Source: Actinobacillus genomosp. 1
Lineage (GTDB): Bacteria > Pseudomonadota > Gammaproteobacteria > Enterobacterales > Pasteurellaceae
Length of the DNA stretch: 64,000 nt
Assembly (NCBI RefSeq): GCF_029774175.1
Contig: NZ_CP103834.1
Location: 692,501-756,500 of the forward strand
Direction: 5' to 3'
Under the pieces are notes generated by a model. It had not been told where the DNA came from. It was given only the letters and a program-made list of their open reading frames with translations, and ran no database searches. Every line of letters starts with the position of its first letter. Within the stretch, counting starts at the first letter, position 1. Below, piece after piece: positions 51,461 to 60,749 of the stretch. The position numbers and the translations under genes were made by a program.

Positions 51461-52651
51461 ATGGCAGAAATCCATTCTCGCCGTGATTTTCTAAAAAATA
51501 CCGCATTGGTAGGAGCCGGTTTATTATCAGCTCCTGCTTTTACTTTAGAATCACGACAACTCACTGCACAAGCACATAACCAATATCCTTTTTATGGTAA
51601 ACACCAAGCCGGTATTGTTACCCCTGCGCAAAAACATATCTATTTTCTCGTCTTGGATTTAGATACTGCTGATATTGCAAAGGTAAAAGAAATTTTCCAA
51701 ACTTGGACTACTTATAGCAATAATTTAACACAAGGCGAAAATGTAAAACCATATAGCCGTAACGCTTATGTTCCGCCGGCGGATACTGGTGAAGCGGATA
51801 GTTTGGATCCGCAAGACCTCACTATCACTTTCGGTGTAAGTGCTTCGTTCTTTAAAAAATTAGGTATTGAAAAACATAAGCCTACCGAATTACAAGATCT
51901 GCCGCACTTCCCTCGTGACCAATTACAAGACGAATTTAGCGGCGGTGATATTTGTATTCAAGCCTGTGCCGATGATCCTCAAGTTGCATTCCATGCGGTA
52001 CGTAATTTAGTGCGTGCGGCTCGCGGTGTAGTCAAAATGAAATGGTCGCAAATGGGTTTTAATTCGTTTTTAAATAATGAAACGCCGCGTAACTTATTTG
52101 CATTTAAAGACGGTACCGCAAATGCCGAGAGTTTAAAAGATCAGGATAATGTCGTTTGGGTACAAGACGGCTGGTTAAAAGGCGGTTCTTATTTGGCTGT
52201 ACGTCGTATTAAAATGTTCTTAGAAACCTGGGATCGTACCCATTTAAAATCACAGGAAGAAACCTTCGGTCGTTATCGTGATTCGGGTGCGGCACTCGGC
52301 TATAAACATGAATTTGAAAAATTCGATCTGACGAAAAAAGACGACAAAGGCAATCCTGTTATGCCGGAAATCTCGCATACGCACCTTGCCCATAAAACGG
52401 GGGTAAAAATGCTCAGACGTTCGTTCTCTTATGCCAGCGGTATTGATGATAAAGGGCAATTTGATTCGGGCTTACTGTTTATTTCGTTCCAACAAAGCCC
52501 CGAGCAATTTATCAAAGTACAAAACGCTTTGGGTAATATCGACAAAATGAACGAATATATTACCCATATCGGTAGCGGCTTATTTGCTTGCTTTGCCGGT
52601 GTAAAAGATGAAAACGACTATCTTGGCAAAGCCTTATTTGATTTACTCTAA
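51461..52651 (+). CDS. efeB: Dyp-type haem peroxidase EfeB
   Basis: Tat-exported haem peroxidase of the iron-uptake cluster; in E. coli it supports ferrous iron transport and has been linked to iron removal from haem. The signal has a twin arginine in SRRDFLK (Arg7-Arg8). The 396-residue mature fold carries the DyP catalytic aspartate in AFKDGTAN (Asp217); the first glycine of the usual GXXDG is alanine. The haem-ligand region is SHTHLAHKTG (about 305-314), with the distal-side LRRSFSY. It lies 14 bases after efeO. Confidence 0.93.
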   Translation: MAEIHSRRDFLKNTALVGAGLLSAPAFTLESRQLTAQAHNQYPFYGKHQAGIVTPAQKHIYFLVLDLDTADIAKVKEIFQTWTTYSNNLTQGENVKPYSRNAYVPPADTGEADSLDPQDLTITFGVSASFFKKLGIEKHKPTELQDLPHFPRDQLQDEFSGGDICIQACADDPQVAFHAVRNLVRAARGVVKMKWSQMGFNSFLNNETPRNLFAFKDGTANAESLKDQDNVVWVQDGWLKGGSYLAVRRIKMFLETWDRTHLKSQEETFGRYRDSGAALGYKHEFEKFDLTKKDDKGNPVMPEISHTHLAHKTGVKMLRRSFSYASGIDDKGQFDSGLLFISFQQSPEQFIKVQNALGNIDKMNEYITHIGSGLFACFAGVKDENDYLGKALFDLL

Positions 52652-52661
52652 GGAATAGCAA

Positions 52662-53282
52662 ATGTCATTGAAAAAATTAACCATCATCCCTTTACTGTTT
52701 GCGAGTTCGGTAGCGTTAGCCAAAACGGATGTTAGCCCGCTATTTGTGCAGCTTTCCGAAGCAATGGCAGAACTTAAAAAAGGCGAAGTTGCAAAATCTC
52801 AGCAAAATTTGACCGCTTTACAGCAAGCATTTGATCAATTTGAGGGACATCATTCGGAAGCGGGCAAAAACGTAACGAACGCTTTAAACCAAGCGATTAA
52901 CACTACGGATGTAGCCAACTTGGAAAATGTCGCTAAGCATCTATATCGTTTTGAAAAAGCACAAAACCCGGTGGACTATGCGGCTAAACAGCAAACTTTC
53001 GTTAAACAAATGACACCGCTTTATCAAAATTTACAAAGTGCGGTACAGACCAAAGAGATTAAGCAAATCAGAATGGCGGCACGTCATTTCGGTAAAAATT
53101 GGGCAAAATATGAAAAACCGATACGTGAGATGAGTTTAACTCACTATGGTAAATTTGAACGTTCACTGGGCTTAATGCGTATTGCAATTACGGCAGAAAA
53201 ACCGGATATGACTAAAATCGAACAACGAGTGGCTGAATTAGGCAAAGTAATGGCTGAATTTAACCAATTTAAAGTGAAATAA
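52662..53282 (+). pseudogene. Probable FTR1 iron permease, N-terminal periplasmic domain only
   Basis: A 206-residue secreted protein (signal 1-20, ending SVALA). It resembles the helical periplasmic region found in front of the membrane domain of long FTR1/EfeU permeases in this family: LFVQLSEAMAELKKG, AQNPVDYAAKQQTFVKQM and SLTHYGKFERSLGLMRIAI. The membrane domain with its REXXE iron motifs is missing; the frame stops at a TAA and a terminator follows at once. It may be a truncated gene or a working soluble protein like a partner of EfeO. The start has GGAA upstream and the frame is otherwise clean, so it may still be expressed. Confidence 0.55.
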
Positions 53283-53294
53283 TTCAGATAAAGC

Positions 53295-53318
53295 AAAGGG
53301 CGTTTAAAACGCCCTTTT
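53295..53318. terminator. Bidirectional terminator after the efe cluster
   Basis: AAAGGGCG (53295-53302) and CGCCCTTT (53310-53317) pair around TTTAAAA, which can pair further. It also serves rnm, which ends at 53320. Confidence 0.88.
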
Positions 53319-53319
53319 C

Positions 53320-54138
53320 CTAAAACAAATCCCAAATCGGCTTACAATCTGCCGGCAGTGTTAGCCCTCTGCCAAGCTCTATCCAACCGGTCGGGTAATG
53401 GAAATCCGAACCGACCGAAGCATATAAATCAAACTCTTTTGCCCAACGTGCGATCAGTTGGCGTTGATCCGGTGTTTGCCCGCAACCGGCGACCTCAATA
53501 CCATCACCGCTGGCTAATTTAAAGTCAGCGATTAAGCGGCGAATCCAACGTCCGGTTAATTTATAACGCAACGGATGAGCAATGCAAATCACGCCGCCTG
53601 CCTGATGTGTGACTTCAATCGCCTCTTCCAAACTACACCACATCGGCTTGACGTAAGCCGGTTTACCGCCTCCGAGATATTTTTTAAAGGCGTGTTCTAT
53701 ATTTCGTACATGACCGTTTTCGTGTAAAAAACGCCCGTAATGCGCACGAGTAACCTCTCCGCTTGCTAACGCTTTTGCCCCTTCGTAAGCATTTGGAATA
53801 CCGGCTTTTGCAAGTTTCTCGCCGATTTCGACCGCTCTTTGCTCACGAAGTAACGCTTGCTTATCTAACAATGCCACTAATGCAGGATGCGTTTCATCCA
53901 CATTTAAAGCGGCAAGATGAATACATTTTTCTTCCCAAACAATAGAAATTTCTACGCCTGCGATAAAGCGAATCGGTTGCCCTTGTGCTGCGTGTTTTGC
54001 TTCTCGAATCCCCGCTACCGTATCGTGATCGGTTAAGGCAAGCATTTCGATTTGTTGCTCTAACGCACGCTGAACCAATTCGGTCGGGCTAAGCATACCG
54101 TCCGATGCGGTGCTGTGTGAATGTAAATCATATTTCAT
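53320..54138 (-). CDS. rnm: PHP-domain 5'-3' exoribonuclease / nucleotide phosphatase Rnm (TrpH)
   Basis: A PHP-type phosphoesterase (YciV in E. coli, shown to mature the 5' ends of 5S and other rRNAs). The 272 residues keep the trinuclear metal ligands: DLHSHSTASDG (4-14), LTDHDTVAG (about 36-44), and the C-terminal GSDFHYPTG. It is three bases after the UDG-like gene and so the last of an sbcB / UDG-like / rnm group. Confidence 0.9.
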   Translation of the reverse strand: MKYDLHSHSTASDGMLSPTELVQRALEQQIEMLALTDHDTVAGIREAKHAAQGQPIRFIAGVEISIVWEEKCIHLAALNVDETHPALVALLDKQALLREQRAVEIGEKLAKAGIPNAYEGAKALASGEVTRAHYGRFLHENGHVRNIEHAFKKYLGGGKPAYVKPMWCSLEEAIEVTHQAGGVICIAHPLRYKLTGRWIRRLIADFKLASGDGIEVAGCGQTPDQRQLIARWAKEFDLYASVGSDFHYPTGWIELGRGLTLPADCKPIWDLF

Positions 54139-54141
54139 GCG

Positions 54142-54732
54142 TTAAAGTAATCCTGCTTGAATGAAAAATTGTCGATACGCCTCAATTTTCTTAGCTAAAC
54201 TCAATGGATAAGCCCGAGAGGTAGAAGGCAAGCGGTAAAGGAAAAGTTCACGTTCGGCACAGTACGGATAGTGAATCCATTCATTCGTTTTCGGTGCTTT
54301 AATTTTTTCATTTAATAAACCGAGTAACGTATCTGTTGCCAAACCGCCGGTGGTAAAAATCCATTTTACCTGGGGTAACGTTTTTAATAATTGCGGCATA
54401 TCTACCGGATCAACGATTTTTAGATCCTTATCCGAAGCGTTACCCTTTAAGCGAATTGCCGTTTGTGCCGATGAACACAACGCAATGCCCTTTTCTCGTA
54501 AAAACGCTTCGATTTTTATCGGATCAAAACGTTTTTCATCTCCGACACGGAAATGGTCGGTATCATCATAGAAAACCGCGCCCATAATACGCCACATATC
54601 GTTTTGGAAATTCGGGTAATGAAATTCCATACAGCGTTTTTCGCCTGTCGGCGGAAAAGTCCCCATCATCACTACGGTTGCAGAGGTCGGTAGCACAGGT
54701 TCAAACGGATGATGTTCTAAAGGTTGTTGCAT
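54142..54732 (-). CDS. Uracil-DNA glycosylase-superfamily protein
   Basis: A 196-residue protein that reads as a divergent member of the UDG fold superfamily. The N-terminal VVMMGTFPPTGEKR (about 20-33) stands where UDGs have the water-activating GxDPG-type loop, and WIFTTGGLATDTLLG (about 124-138) could be the region before the DNA-intercalating loop; the end has LPSTSRAYPLSL in place of the HPSP-type motif. The substrate is unknown. It is 16 bases after sbcB and 3 before rnm, which supports a role in nucleic-acid repair. Confidence 0.6.
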   Translation of the reverse strand: MQQPLEHHPFEPVLPTSATVVMMGTFPPTGEKRCMEFHYPNFQNDMWRIMGAVFYDDTDHFRVGDEKRFDPIKIEAFLREKGIALCSSAQTAIRLKGNASDKDLKIVDPVDMPQLLKTLPQVKWIFTTGGLATDTLLGLLNEKIKAPKTNEWIHYPYCAERELFLYRLPSTSRAYPLSLAKKIEAYRQFFIQAGLL

Positions 54733-54748
54733 AGCCGTTTTCTCCCAC

Positions 54749-56293
54749 TTATTTAATTAATGCCTTTAGCATTTCCAACTTCGCCGCTTTATCCATACCC
54801 TGTTCCGCCACTTGGTTTAAGGCTGAAACTAGCTGCTCGCTTTGCGCATTAGCGGTGTGTTTAACTACCTGAAATTCCGCAATTTGTGCAGCGTAAGCGG
54901 TCAAATTTTCCAATAATTTTACCTTTTCCGGATTATCGTGATGAATTTGGAATAAGCTATCAATCGCTTCGGCAAATTGTGCCGATTTGGCATCTATCTG
55001 CTGATGACAATATTTCTGCCATTTAATCTGTTCCGCTCGGCTCAATGTTTCGGGATAATGTCTGGCTCGATAATGAAATAACAAAGCTTCTACTCGTTCA
55101 TCGGCGAATTGTAAGCCGTGATGCGCCAATTCTTGCGGCGGTAACGTACGCAAAATCGCCATATTATTTTTATCTGCCGGTGAGAAAAAGCCGTCATACA
55201 GAGTCGTTTCCACATTCGCAGAAGGTTCAAAGCGCCGTTCTTCCATAAAAATTTCGGTCACTTTCTCACGCACTAAACTTTTATTCGCTTTCAGTAATTT
55301 GAGATTTTCCAAACAACGCTCACGATCAATGCCTAAGCGAGCCGCATTTTCAGGCAACAACACTTTTGCCGGTGCAATAATCGGACAACGATTGATATGC
55401 ACCCCTTTTAGCGGCACGGGTGCAACACTTTCAGCTAACTCTTCTTTTTTAGTGTATAAACGAGTACGCAATTCTTCCACCGAATCTGTCAGTAAGGCAC
55501 TGACATCGCCGGATAGATCGCAACATAATACTTGATTTTGATTGGTCGGATGCCATGCTATCGGTGCGATCCATGCGGTATTGCCTCGTGCATTACCGAA
55601 CATACCGGAAACGTGTACCAACGGGGTCATTTCACCGGTATCGATCATTTTCTCAATTTCCTTCTTACCACGATTCTCAAAGAAAAATTGGAAAAGTTTC
55701 GGCTGTTTTTGCTTAATTAATTTCGCCATCGCAATCGTGGCATAAACGTCCGCCATTGCATCATGCGCATTTTCATGAGCAATGCCGTTCGCTTTGGTGA
55801 GATTCTCTAATTTGAAATTCGGCACACCGTTTTCATCAGTTATCCATTCAATTCCGTTCGGACGCAAGGCGTAACAAGCTCGTACAAGGTCCAATAGATC
55901 CCAACGTGAATTACCGTTTTTCCAACTATATTCATACGGATCAAAAAAATTGCGGAAAAAGGTATAACGGGTCATTTCGTCATCATAACGAATATTGTTA
56001 TAGCCTAAAATACAGGTATTCGGTTGGCTAAATTCAGCGTGGATTCGTGCGGCAAATTCCGGTTCCGGCACACCTTCAGCGTTACACTGTTGCGGAGTAA
56101 TACCGGTTACCATCACCGCTTCGGGCGAGGGTAAATAATCCGGTGTTTGCTTACAATAAAACATCACCGGCTCACCAATAACGTTAAAATCGCTATCGGT
56201 ACGAATACCGGCAAACTGCGCCGGACGATCTAACGCCGGACTCACACCGAAACTTTCGTAATCATAAAAGAAAAAAGTAAGATTCTTATTCAT
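54749..56293 (-). CDS. sbcB: Exodeoxyribonuclease I
   Basis: 3'-5' single-strand DNA exonuclease of the DEDDh type, used in recombination and mismatch repair. Exo I at FYDYESFGVSPALDRPAQFAG (about 9-29), Exo II at GYNNIRYDDEMTR, and Exo III HDAMADVYAT (about 177-186) are intact. The SH3-like and helical C-terminal domains follow. At 514 residues it is about 40 longer than E. coli ExoI (475), with extra helix at the end (from about 470). The start has a poor ribosome site. It heads the group of three nucleic-acid enzymes. Confidence 0.94.
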   Translation of the reverse strand: MNKNLTFFFYDYESFGVSPALDRPAQFAGIRTDSDFNVIGEPVMFYCKQTPDYLPSPEAVMVTGITPQQCNAEGVPEPEFAARIHAEFSQPNTCILGYNNIRYDDEMTRYTFFRNFFDPYEYSWKNGNSRWDLLDLVRACYALRPNGIEWITDENGVPNFKLENLTKANGIAHENAHDAMADVYATIAMAKLIKQKQPKLFQFFFENRGKKEIEKMIDTGEMTPLVHVSGMFGNARGNTAWIAPIAWHPTNQNQVLCCDLSGDVSALLTDSVEELRTRLYTKKEELAESVAPVPLKGVHINRCPIIAPAKVLLPENAARLGIDRERCLENLKLLKANKSLVREKVTEIFMEERRFEPSANVETTLYDGFFSPADKNNMAILRTLPPQELAHHGLQFADERVEALLFHYRARHYPETLSRAEQIKWQKYCHQQIDAKSAQFAEAIDSLFQIHHDNPEKVKLLENLTAYAAQIAEFQVVKHTANAQSEQLVSALNQVAEQGMDKAAKLEMLKALIK

Positions 56294-56384
56294 TGATCGC
56301 TTAAATTTAGGAAAAATTAGTTATATTGTAGCATAGCTAAGCGGTTAAATTTGCAGGAAATTTTACAAATTAAGGGAATTGCGG

Positions 56385-56421
56385 ACATAAAAAAACCCGA
56401 CACCAAGAAAGCGATGCCGGG
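56385..56421 (-). terminator. clcA terminator
   Basis: CCCGACACC and GATGCCGGG pair with two mismatches, and TTTTTTT follows on the minus strand. It lies about 115 bases past the clcA stop codon. Confidence 0.7.
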
Positions 56422-56534
56422 GGAGGTCTTACCTAAGGAAATGAAAAAAACTGCTTAAATTCTGTCAGTTAGCGTTATATATGACTAAGCGATTTTTAAA
56501 AAGTTCATAATATTTTAATAAAAAATGATCTTTT

Positions 56535-57941
56535 TTATTTTATTTCCTCATTTTTCTTTTTCAAAAGGCTATCCTCTCGTTTTGCTTCTTCGTGGATTCG
56601 TTGTCTGAAACGTCCGGCAGCCAAATGATAAAACGGTTTTGGACAAAAATAACGAGAAACAATGGAGGAAATTAAACTTGCAATAAGTACCCAAAAAAGT
56701 ACCGGCTGGCTTCCGGTCATTTCCATCACGACTACACTGGCACTTATCGGTGATTGCGTCGCACCGGCAAGAAACGCCGCCATACACAGTAATACCAATA
56801 ATCTTTGATCGACTAAACCCCCGCTAAAAAACCATATCTCGCTACCAATTCCTGCCCCGATAGTCAGTGACGGGGTAAATATACCGCCGGCAATTCCGGT
56901 CCAGTAAGTTGTTACCGTTGCAAAAAGTTTAGCAATTCCGACAGCTTGCGGGGTAATTTCCTCTCCTTTTAATGCTCTTGCAACAACATCATAACCCGTT
57001 CCATAAGTTTGACCTTGCGTATAATGCCCTAATGTCGCAAGAATAAGTCCTAAGATGAATGCAATATAGATCGGATGACGACGAACCCAACTTCTGATTT
57101 TAGGTGGAGAAATACCGGCAACACCTTTCGCTAATAAACGGGCGAATACGCCGCCCAGTATTCCGCACACCACGCCGCATAATGCAACCCATAAGATCAT
57201 TTTAGGGACAGAAGACGCACCTTGATACTGGGGAAAATACGGATTATTTCCTTCAATCGCAATTAAAATAAATCCGGAGGCTAACACACCGAGAACAACT
57301 CGTCTGCCCCAACGCAATAATACGCCTCGTCCTAATTCTTCAATGGCAAAAATCACACCGGCAAGCGGGGCGTTAAAGGCTGCCGCTAATCCACCGCCGG
57401 CTCCTGCCGCCATAAGCTCGTTTGCACTTAAACCTTTAAAGGCATAGCCGTGTTTATGACAGAAATTGCCCCAAGCCAACATTACCGCCGCACCGACTTG
57501 TACGGAAGGACCTTCCCGTCCGACGGAAGCCCCGCATACCATGGCTAAAAAAGTAAGCGGAATTTTCCAAAGCGTTTGCCAAAATGCGACTAATTTACTT
57601 TTCAGCGCACCGTGCGGCAGGCTCATTGAGGCTATCACTTGCGGAATACCGCTTCCCGCTACATAAGGCGTATATTTCGTAGTAAACCAAGCTAATGCAG
57701 CCATTCCCAACGGCATGACAAACCAAACGGCTAACGGATATTTAGCCGTCCATTGTGCATTCAAATGTAAACCGAATTCGGCTAATTTGGCAAAACCTAG
57801 CGAAAAGAATGCCACCAAAGCGGCTCCGATAAGCAAACAAGCAAATTCAATGCTTTTTCGAGAAATCTGATGTGTTTGGTGAATTTTTCTATGTAAAAAC
57901 CGATGGAATCTAAAGGTTAAAGTTTTAGAATGAGTGAACAT
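56535..57941 (-). CDS. clcA: H+/Cl- exchange transporter ClcA
   Basis: Membrane antiporter that moves two chlorides against one proton and helps in acid resistance. The 468 residues show the CLC signatures GSGIPQVIAS (about 95-104), GREGPSVQVGAA with the gating Glu, the proton Glu in AIEELGRG, and AGGIFTPSLTIGAG. About ten membrane stretches are visible. The start has little ribosome-site support. It is monocistronic and divergent from asnS. Confidence 0.94.
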   Translation of the reverse strand: MFTHSKTLTFRFHRFLHRKIHQTHQISRKSIEFACLLIGAALVAFFSLGFAKLAEFGLHLNAQWTAKYPLAVWFVMPLGMAALAWFTTKYTPYVAGSGIPQVIASMSLPHGALKSKLVAFWQTLWKIPLTFLAMVCGASVGREGPSVQVGAAVMLAWGNFCHKHGYAFKGLSANELMAAGAGGGLAAAFNAPLAGVIFAIEELGRGVLLRWGRRVVLGVLASGFILIAIEGNNPYFPQYQGASSVPKMILWVALCGVVCGILGGVFARLLAKGVAGISPPKIRSWVRRHPIYIAFILGLILATLGHYTQGQTYGTGYDVVARALKGEEITPQAVGIAKLFATVTTYWTGIAGGIFTPSLTIGAGIGSEIWFFSGGLVDQRLLVLLCMAAFLAGATQSPISASVVVMEMTGSQPVLFWVLIASLISSIVSRYFCPKPFYHLAAGRFRQRIHEEAKREDSLLKKKNEEIK

Positions 57942-58154
57942 ATTTTAAGGAAATAATAAATTTTTGCTAAGGATAAAGATTCATCAAGGATTTGCAATAT
58001 TTTCCCCGCATTTTTTTTCTCAATCTAAAGCAAATAGTATAATCCGGCGTAAATATCCAAAAAAATCGACAATTTCCTTTATTTCCTTACTTATTCTTGT
58101 AAAATACCGAACGATTATATTCTATAAAACTTACCATAAAGATTGAGGTATTCA

Positions 58155-59558
58155 ATGTCTAAATTTCCAACAGTTTCGGAAATCCTATCGGGCAAAGTAG
58201 CGGTAGGCGAAGAAGTTGCGGTACGCGGTTGGGTACGTACCCGCCGTGACTCAAAAGCAGGTTTATCATTTTTAGCCGTTTATGACGGTTCTTGTTTTGA
58301 TCCGATCCAAGCGATCATTAATAACGATTTAGCAAATTATAACGATGAAGTTTTACGTTTAACCGCTGGTTGTTCAGTTATCGTCACCGGTAAAGTGGTT
58401 GAATCTCCGGCAGAAGGTCAAGCGGTCGAATTACACGCAACACAGGTGGAAGTGGTGGGTTGGGTTGAAGATCCGGATACTTATCCGATGGCGGCAAAAC
58501 GTCACTCTATCGAATATTTACGTGAAGTGGCGCATTTACGCCCTCGTACCAACTTAATCGGTGCGGTTGCGCGCGTTCGCCACTGCTTAGCGCAAGCGAT
58601 TCACCGTTTCTTTAACGAGCAAGGTTTCTACTGGGTAGCAACTCCGCTTATTACGGCATCGGATACGGAAGGTGCGGGCGAAATGTTCCGTGTTTCAACA
58701 TTAGATTTAGAAAACTTACCGCGCACCGAGGAAGGTAAAGTCGATTTCAGCCAAGACTTCTTCGGTAAAGAGTCTTTCTTAACCGTATCAGGTCAGTTAA
58801 ACGGTGAAACTTACGCTTGTGCATTAAGCAAAGTATATACGTTCGGCCCGACATTCCGTGCGGAAAACTCAAATACCACTCGCCACTTAGCGGAGTTCTG
58901 GATGGTTGAGCCGGAATTTGCATTCGCAACTTTAGCGGACAATGCCAAATTAGCGGAAGATATGCTGAAATATGTGTTTAAATCGGTACTTGAAGAGCGT
59001 AAAGACGATATGCAATTCTTCGCAAAACACATTGATAAAGATGTGATTACTCGCTTAGAAAACTTTATCGCTGCACCGTTTGCGCAAGTTGATTACACAG
59101 ATGCGATTGAAATCCTATTAAAATCAGGTAAAGAATTCGAATTCCCGGTTTCGTGGGGTATCGATCTTTCTTCTGAACACGAACGTTTCTTAGCGGAAGA
59201 ATACTTCAAATCGCCGGTGGTTGTGAAAAACTATCCGAAAGACATTAAAGCATTCTATATGCGTTTAAACGATGACGGTAAAACTGTAGCTGCAATGGAT
59301 GTATTAGCACCGGGAATCGGTGAAATTATCGGTGGTTCACAACGTGAAGAACGTTTAGACGTATTAGACGCTCGTATGGTTGAAATGGGCTTAAATCCGG
59401 AAGATTACTGGTGGTATCGTGATTTACGTAAATACGGTACAGTTCCACACTCTGGCTTCGGCTTAGGTTTTGAACGTTTAATCGTTTATGTAACCGGTTT
59501 ACAAAATATCCGTGAAGTAATTCCGTTCCCACGTGCACCACGTAATGCGAATTTCTAA
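58155..59558 (+). CDS. asnS: Asparaginyl-tRNA synthetase
   Basis: Charges tRNA-Asn. The start at 58155 (MSKFPTVSEILSGKV) has GAGG upstream; a TTG four codons earlier is less likely. The N-terminal OB anticodon-binding domain (VRGWVRTRRDSKAG, about 22-35) is followed by the class II core with motif 2 (FRAENSNTTRHLAEFWMVEPE) and motif 3 (GFGLGFERLIVYVTG). Length 467 matches E. coli (466). Confidence 0.97.
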   Translation: MSKFPTVSEILSGKVAVGEEVAVRGWVRTRRDSKAGLSFLAVYDGSCFDPIQAIINNDLANYNDEVLRLTAGCSVIVTGKVVESPAEGQAVELHATQVEVVGWVEDPDTYPMAAKRHSIEYLREVAHLRPRTNLIGAVARVRHCLAQAIHRFFNEQGFYWVATPLITASDTEGAGEMFRVSTLDLENLPRTEEGKVDFSQDFFGKESFLTVSGQLNGETYACALSKVYTFGPTFRAENSNTTRHLAEFWMVEPEFAFATLADNAKLAEDMLKYVFKSVLEERKDDMQFFAKHIDKDVITRLENFIAAPFAQVDYTDAIEILLKSGKEFEFPVSWGIDLSSEHERFLAEEYFKSPVVVKNYPKDIKAFYMRLNDDGKTVAAMDVLAPGIGEIIGGSQREERLDVLDARMVEMGLNPEDYWWYRDLRKYGTVPHSGFGLGFERLIVYVTGLQNIREVIPFPRAPRNANF

Positions 59559-59571
59559 TCGAAACTAACGA

Positions 59572-59600
59572 AAAAGGGCGAATAAATTATTCGCCCTTTT
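59572..59600 (+). terminator. asnS terminator
   Basis: AAAAGGGCGAAT and ATTCGCCCTTTT form a 12-bp stem with a 5-base loop. Confidence 0.93.
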
Positions 59601-59605
59601 GCATA

Positions 59606-59650
59606 TAAGCGGTCAAAATTTGCAAAAAATCAGCAAAATTTAACCGCTTG
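59606..59650 (-). terminator. Inverted uptake-signal pair after epmB
   Basis: TAAGCGGTCAAAATTTGC and GCAAAATTTAACCGCTTG pair over a short loop, ten bases past the epmB stop codon. Confidence 0.7.
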
Positions 59651-59660
59651 TTGATCTACC

Positions 59661-60662
59661 CTATCCCATCAATGTTTTATTCGGTTCTTTGGCGATTTCT
59701 CTTGCCAATTTCGGTACTAAATAACCCGAACTAATGCGTTGCAATTCTTTATAAATTTCCGCCGCTTGTCGATCTTCAATAAAGAAATGGCTTGCGCCCT
59801 CCACTCTATCCAACAAATGTAAATAATACGGCAATACACCGCTATCAAATAATTTATCGCTTAATGCTTTCAATGTTTGCGCATTATCGTTTACTCCTTT
59901 GAGTAAAACGGATTGATTGAGTAACACAACATTTGCTTGGCGTAACTTATTCAACCTTTCGACTAAAACCTCATCCACTTCGTTAGGGTGATTGATATGA
60001 GTCACCATTACCACTTTTAAACGAGATTTTGATAATCGGTCACATAATTGCTCGGTGATACGACTTGGAATGACCACCGGTAAACGGGTATGAATGCGTA
60101 AGGTTTTAATATGCGGAAGCTGTTCTAAAGCGGAAATCAACCAATCTAATTCGCTGTCTTTTGCCATTAACGGATCGCCACCGGAGAAAATCACCTCTTC
60201 TAATTCCGTATGTGCAGCGATGTAGTCCAGTCCTTGTTGCCAAACCGCCTTACCGCTTTTTACTTCATCATAAGGAAAATGACGACGGAAGCAGTAACGG
60301 CAATTAATTGCACAGCTATTTTTAATCATAAATAACAGACGGTTATGATACTTATGCAAAATATTCGGTGCAGGGCTGTGCTGCTCTTCCAATGGATCTT
60401 TCACAAAGCCTTCTACCTGTACAAACTCTTCCGCCGCAGACATTGCCTGTAAAAAAAGCGGGTCATTTTTATCGCCCTTTTGCATTCTTTCCACAAACGG
60501 ACGAGGCACACGTAATGCGAACAATTTACGTGCTGTTATTGCCGTTTCAAACTCTTTCGGATTAAGCTCAAGATGTTCTAACAAAGTGATAGGATCATTG
60601 AAAGCCTGTGACAATTCAATAAGCCATTGGGGTTTGGAAGATTCAATTAGGATTGGTTGCAT
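59661..60662 (-). CDS. epmB: EF-P beta-lysylation protein EpmB (lysine 2,3-aminomutase-like)
   Basis: Radical-SAM, PLP-dependent enzyme that turns (S)-alpha-lysine into (R)-beta-lysine for attachment to EF-P by EpmA. The 333 residues have the cluster motif CAINCRYCF (CxxxCxxC, about 120-128), the SAM-contact GGDPLMAKD, and the C-terminal PYYLHLLDRVEGASHF with the PLP lysine further upstream or downstream as in the family. It lies divergent from efp, with one gene between. EpmA is not in the window. Confidence 0.95.
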   Translation of the reverse strand: MQPILIESSKPQWLIELSQAFNDPITLLEHLELNPKEFETAITARKLFALRVPRPFVERMQKGDKNDPLFLQAMSAAEEFVQVEGFVKDPLEEQHSPAPNILHKYHNRLLFMIKNSCAINCRYCFRRHFPYDEVKSGKAVWQQGLDYIAAHTELEEVIFSGGDPLMAKDSELDWLISALEQLPHIKTLRIHTRLPVVIPSRITEQLCDRLSKSRLKVVMVTHINHPNEVDEVLVERLNKLRQANVVLLNQSVLLKGVNDNAQTLKALSDKLFDSGVLPYYLHLLDRVEGASHFFIEDRQAAEIYKELQRISSGYLVPKLAREIAKEPNKTLMG

Positions 60663-60714
60663 AATTCGTAGAGGCGTACTGCATACGCCCTGAAATTAAT
60701 AGAAAAACAAAAAA

Positions 60715-60732
60715 GGGCGTAATGCTACGCCC
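60715..60732 (-). terminator. Terminator of the Gln/Ala-rich secreted protein gene
   Basis: GGGCGTA (60715-60721) and TACGCCC (60726-60732) form a 7-bp stem; TTTTTTGTTTTT follows on the minus strand. A second small hairpin (GGCGTA…TACGCC) lies at 60673-60690. Confidence 0.85.
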
Positions 60733-60749
60733 CTCCGCAAAATAAGAAA

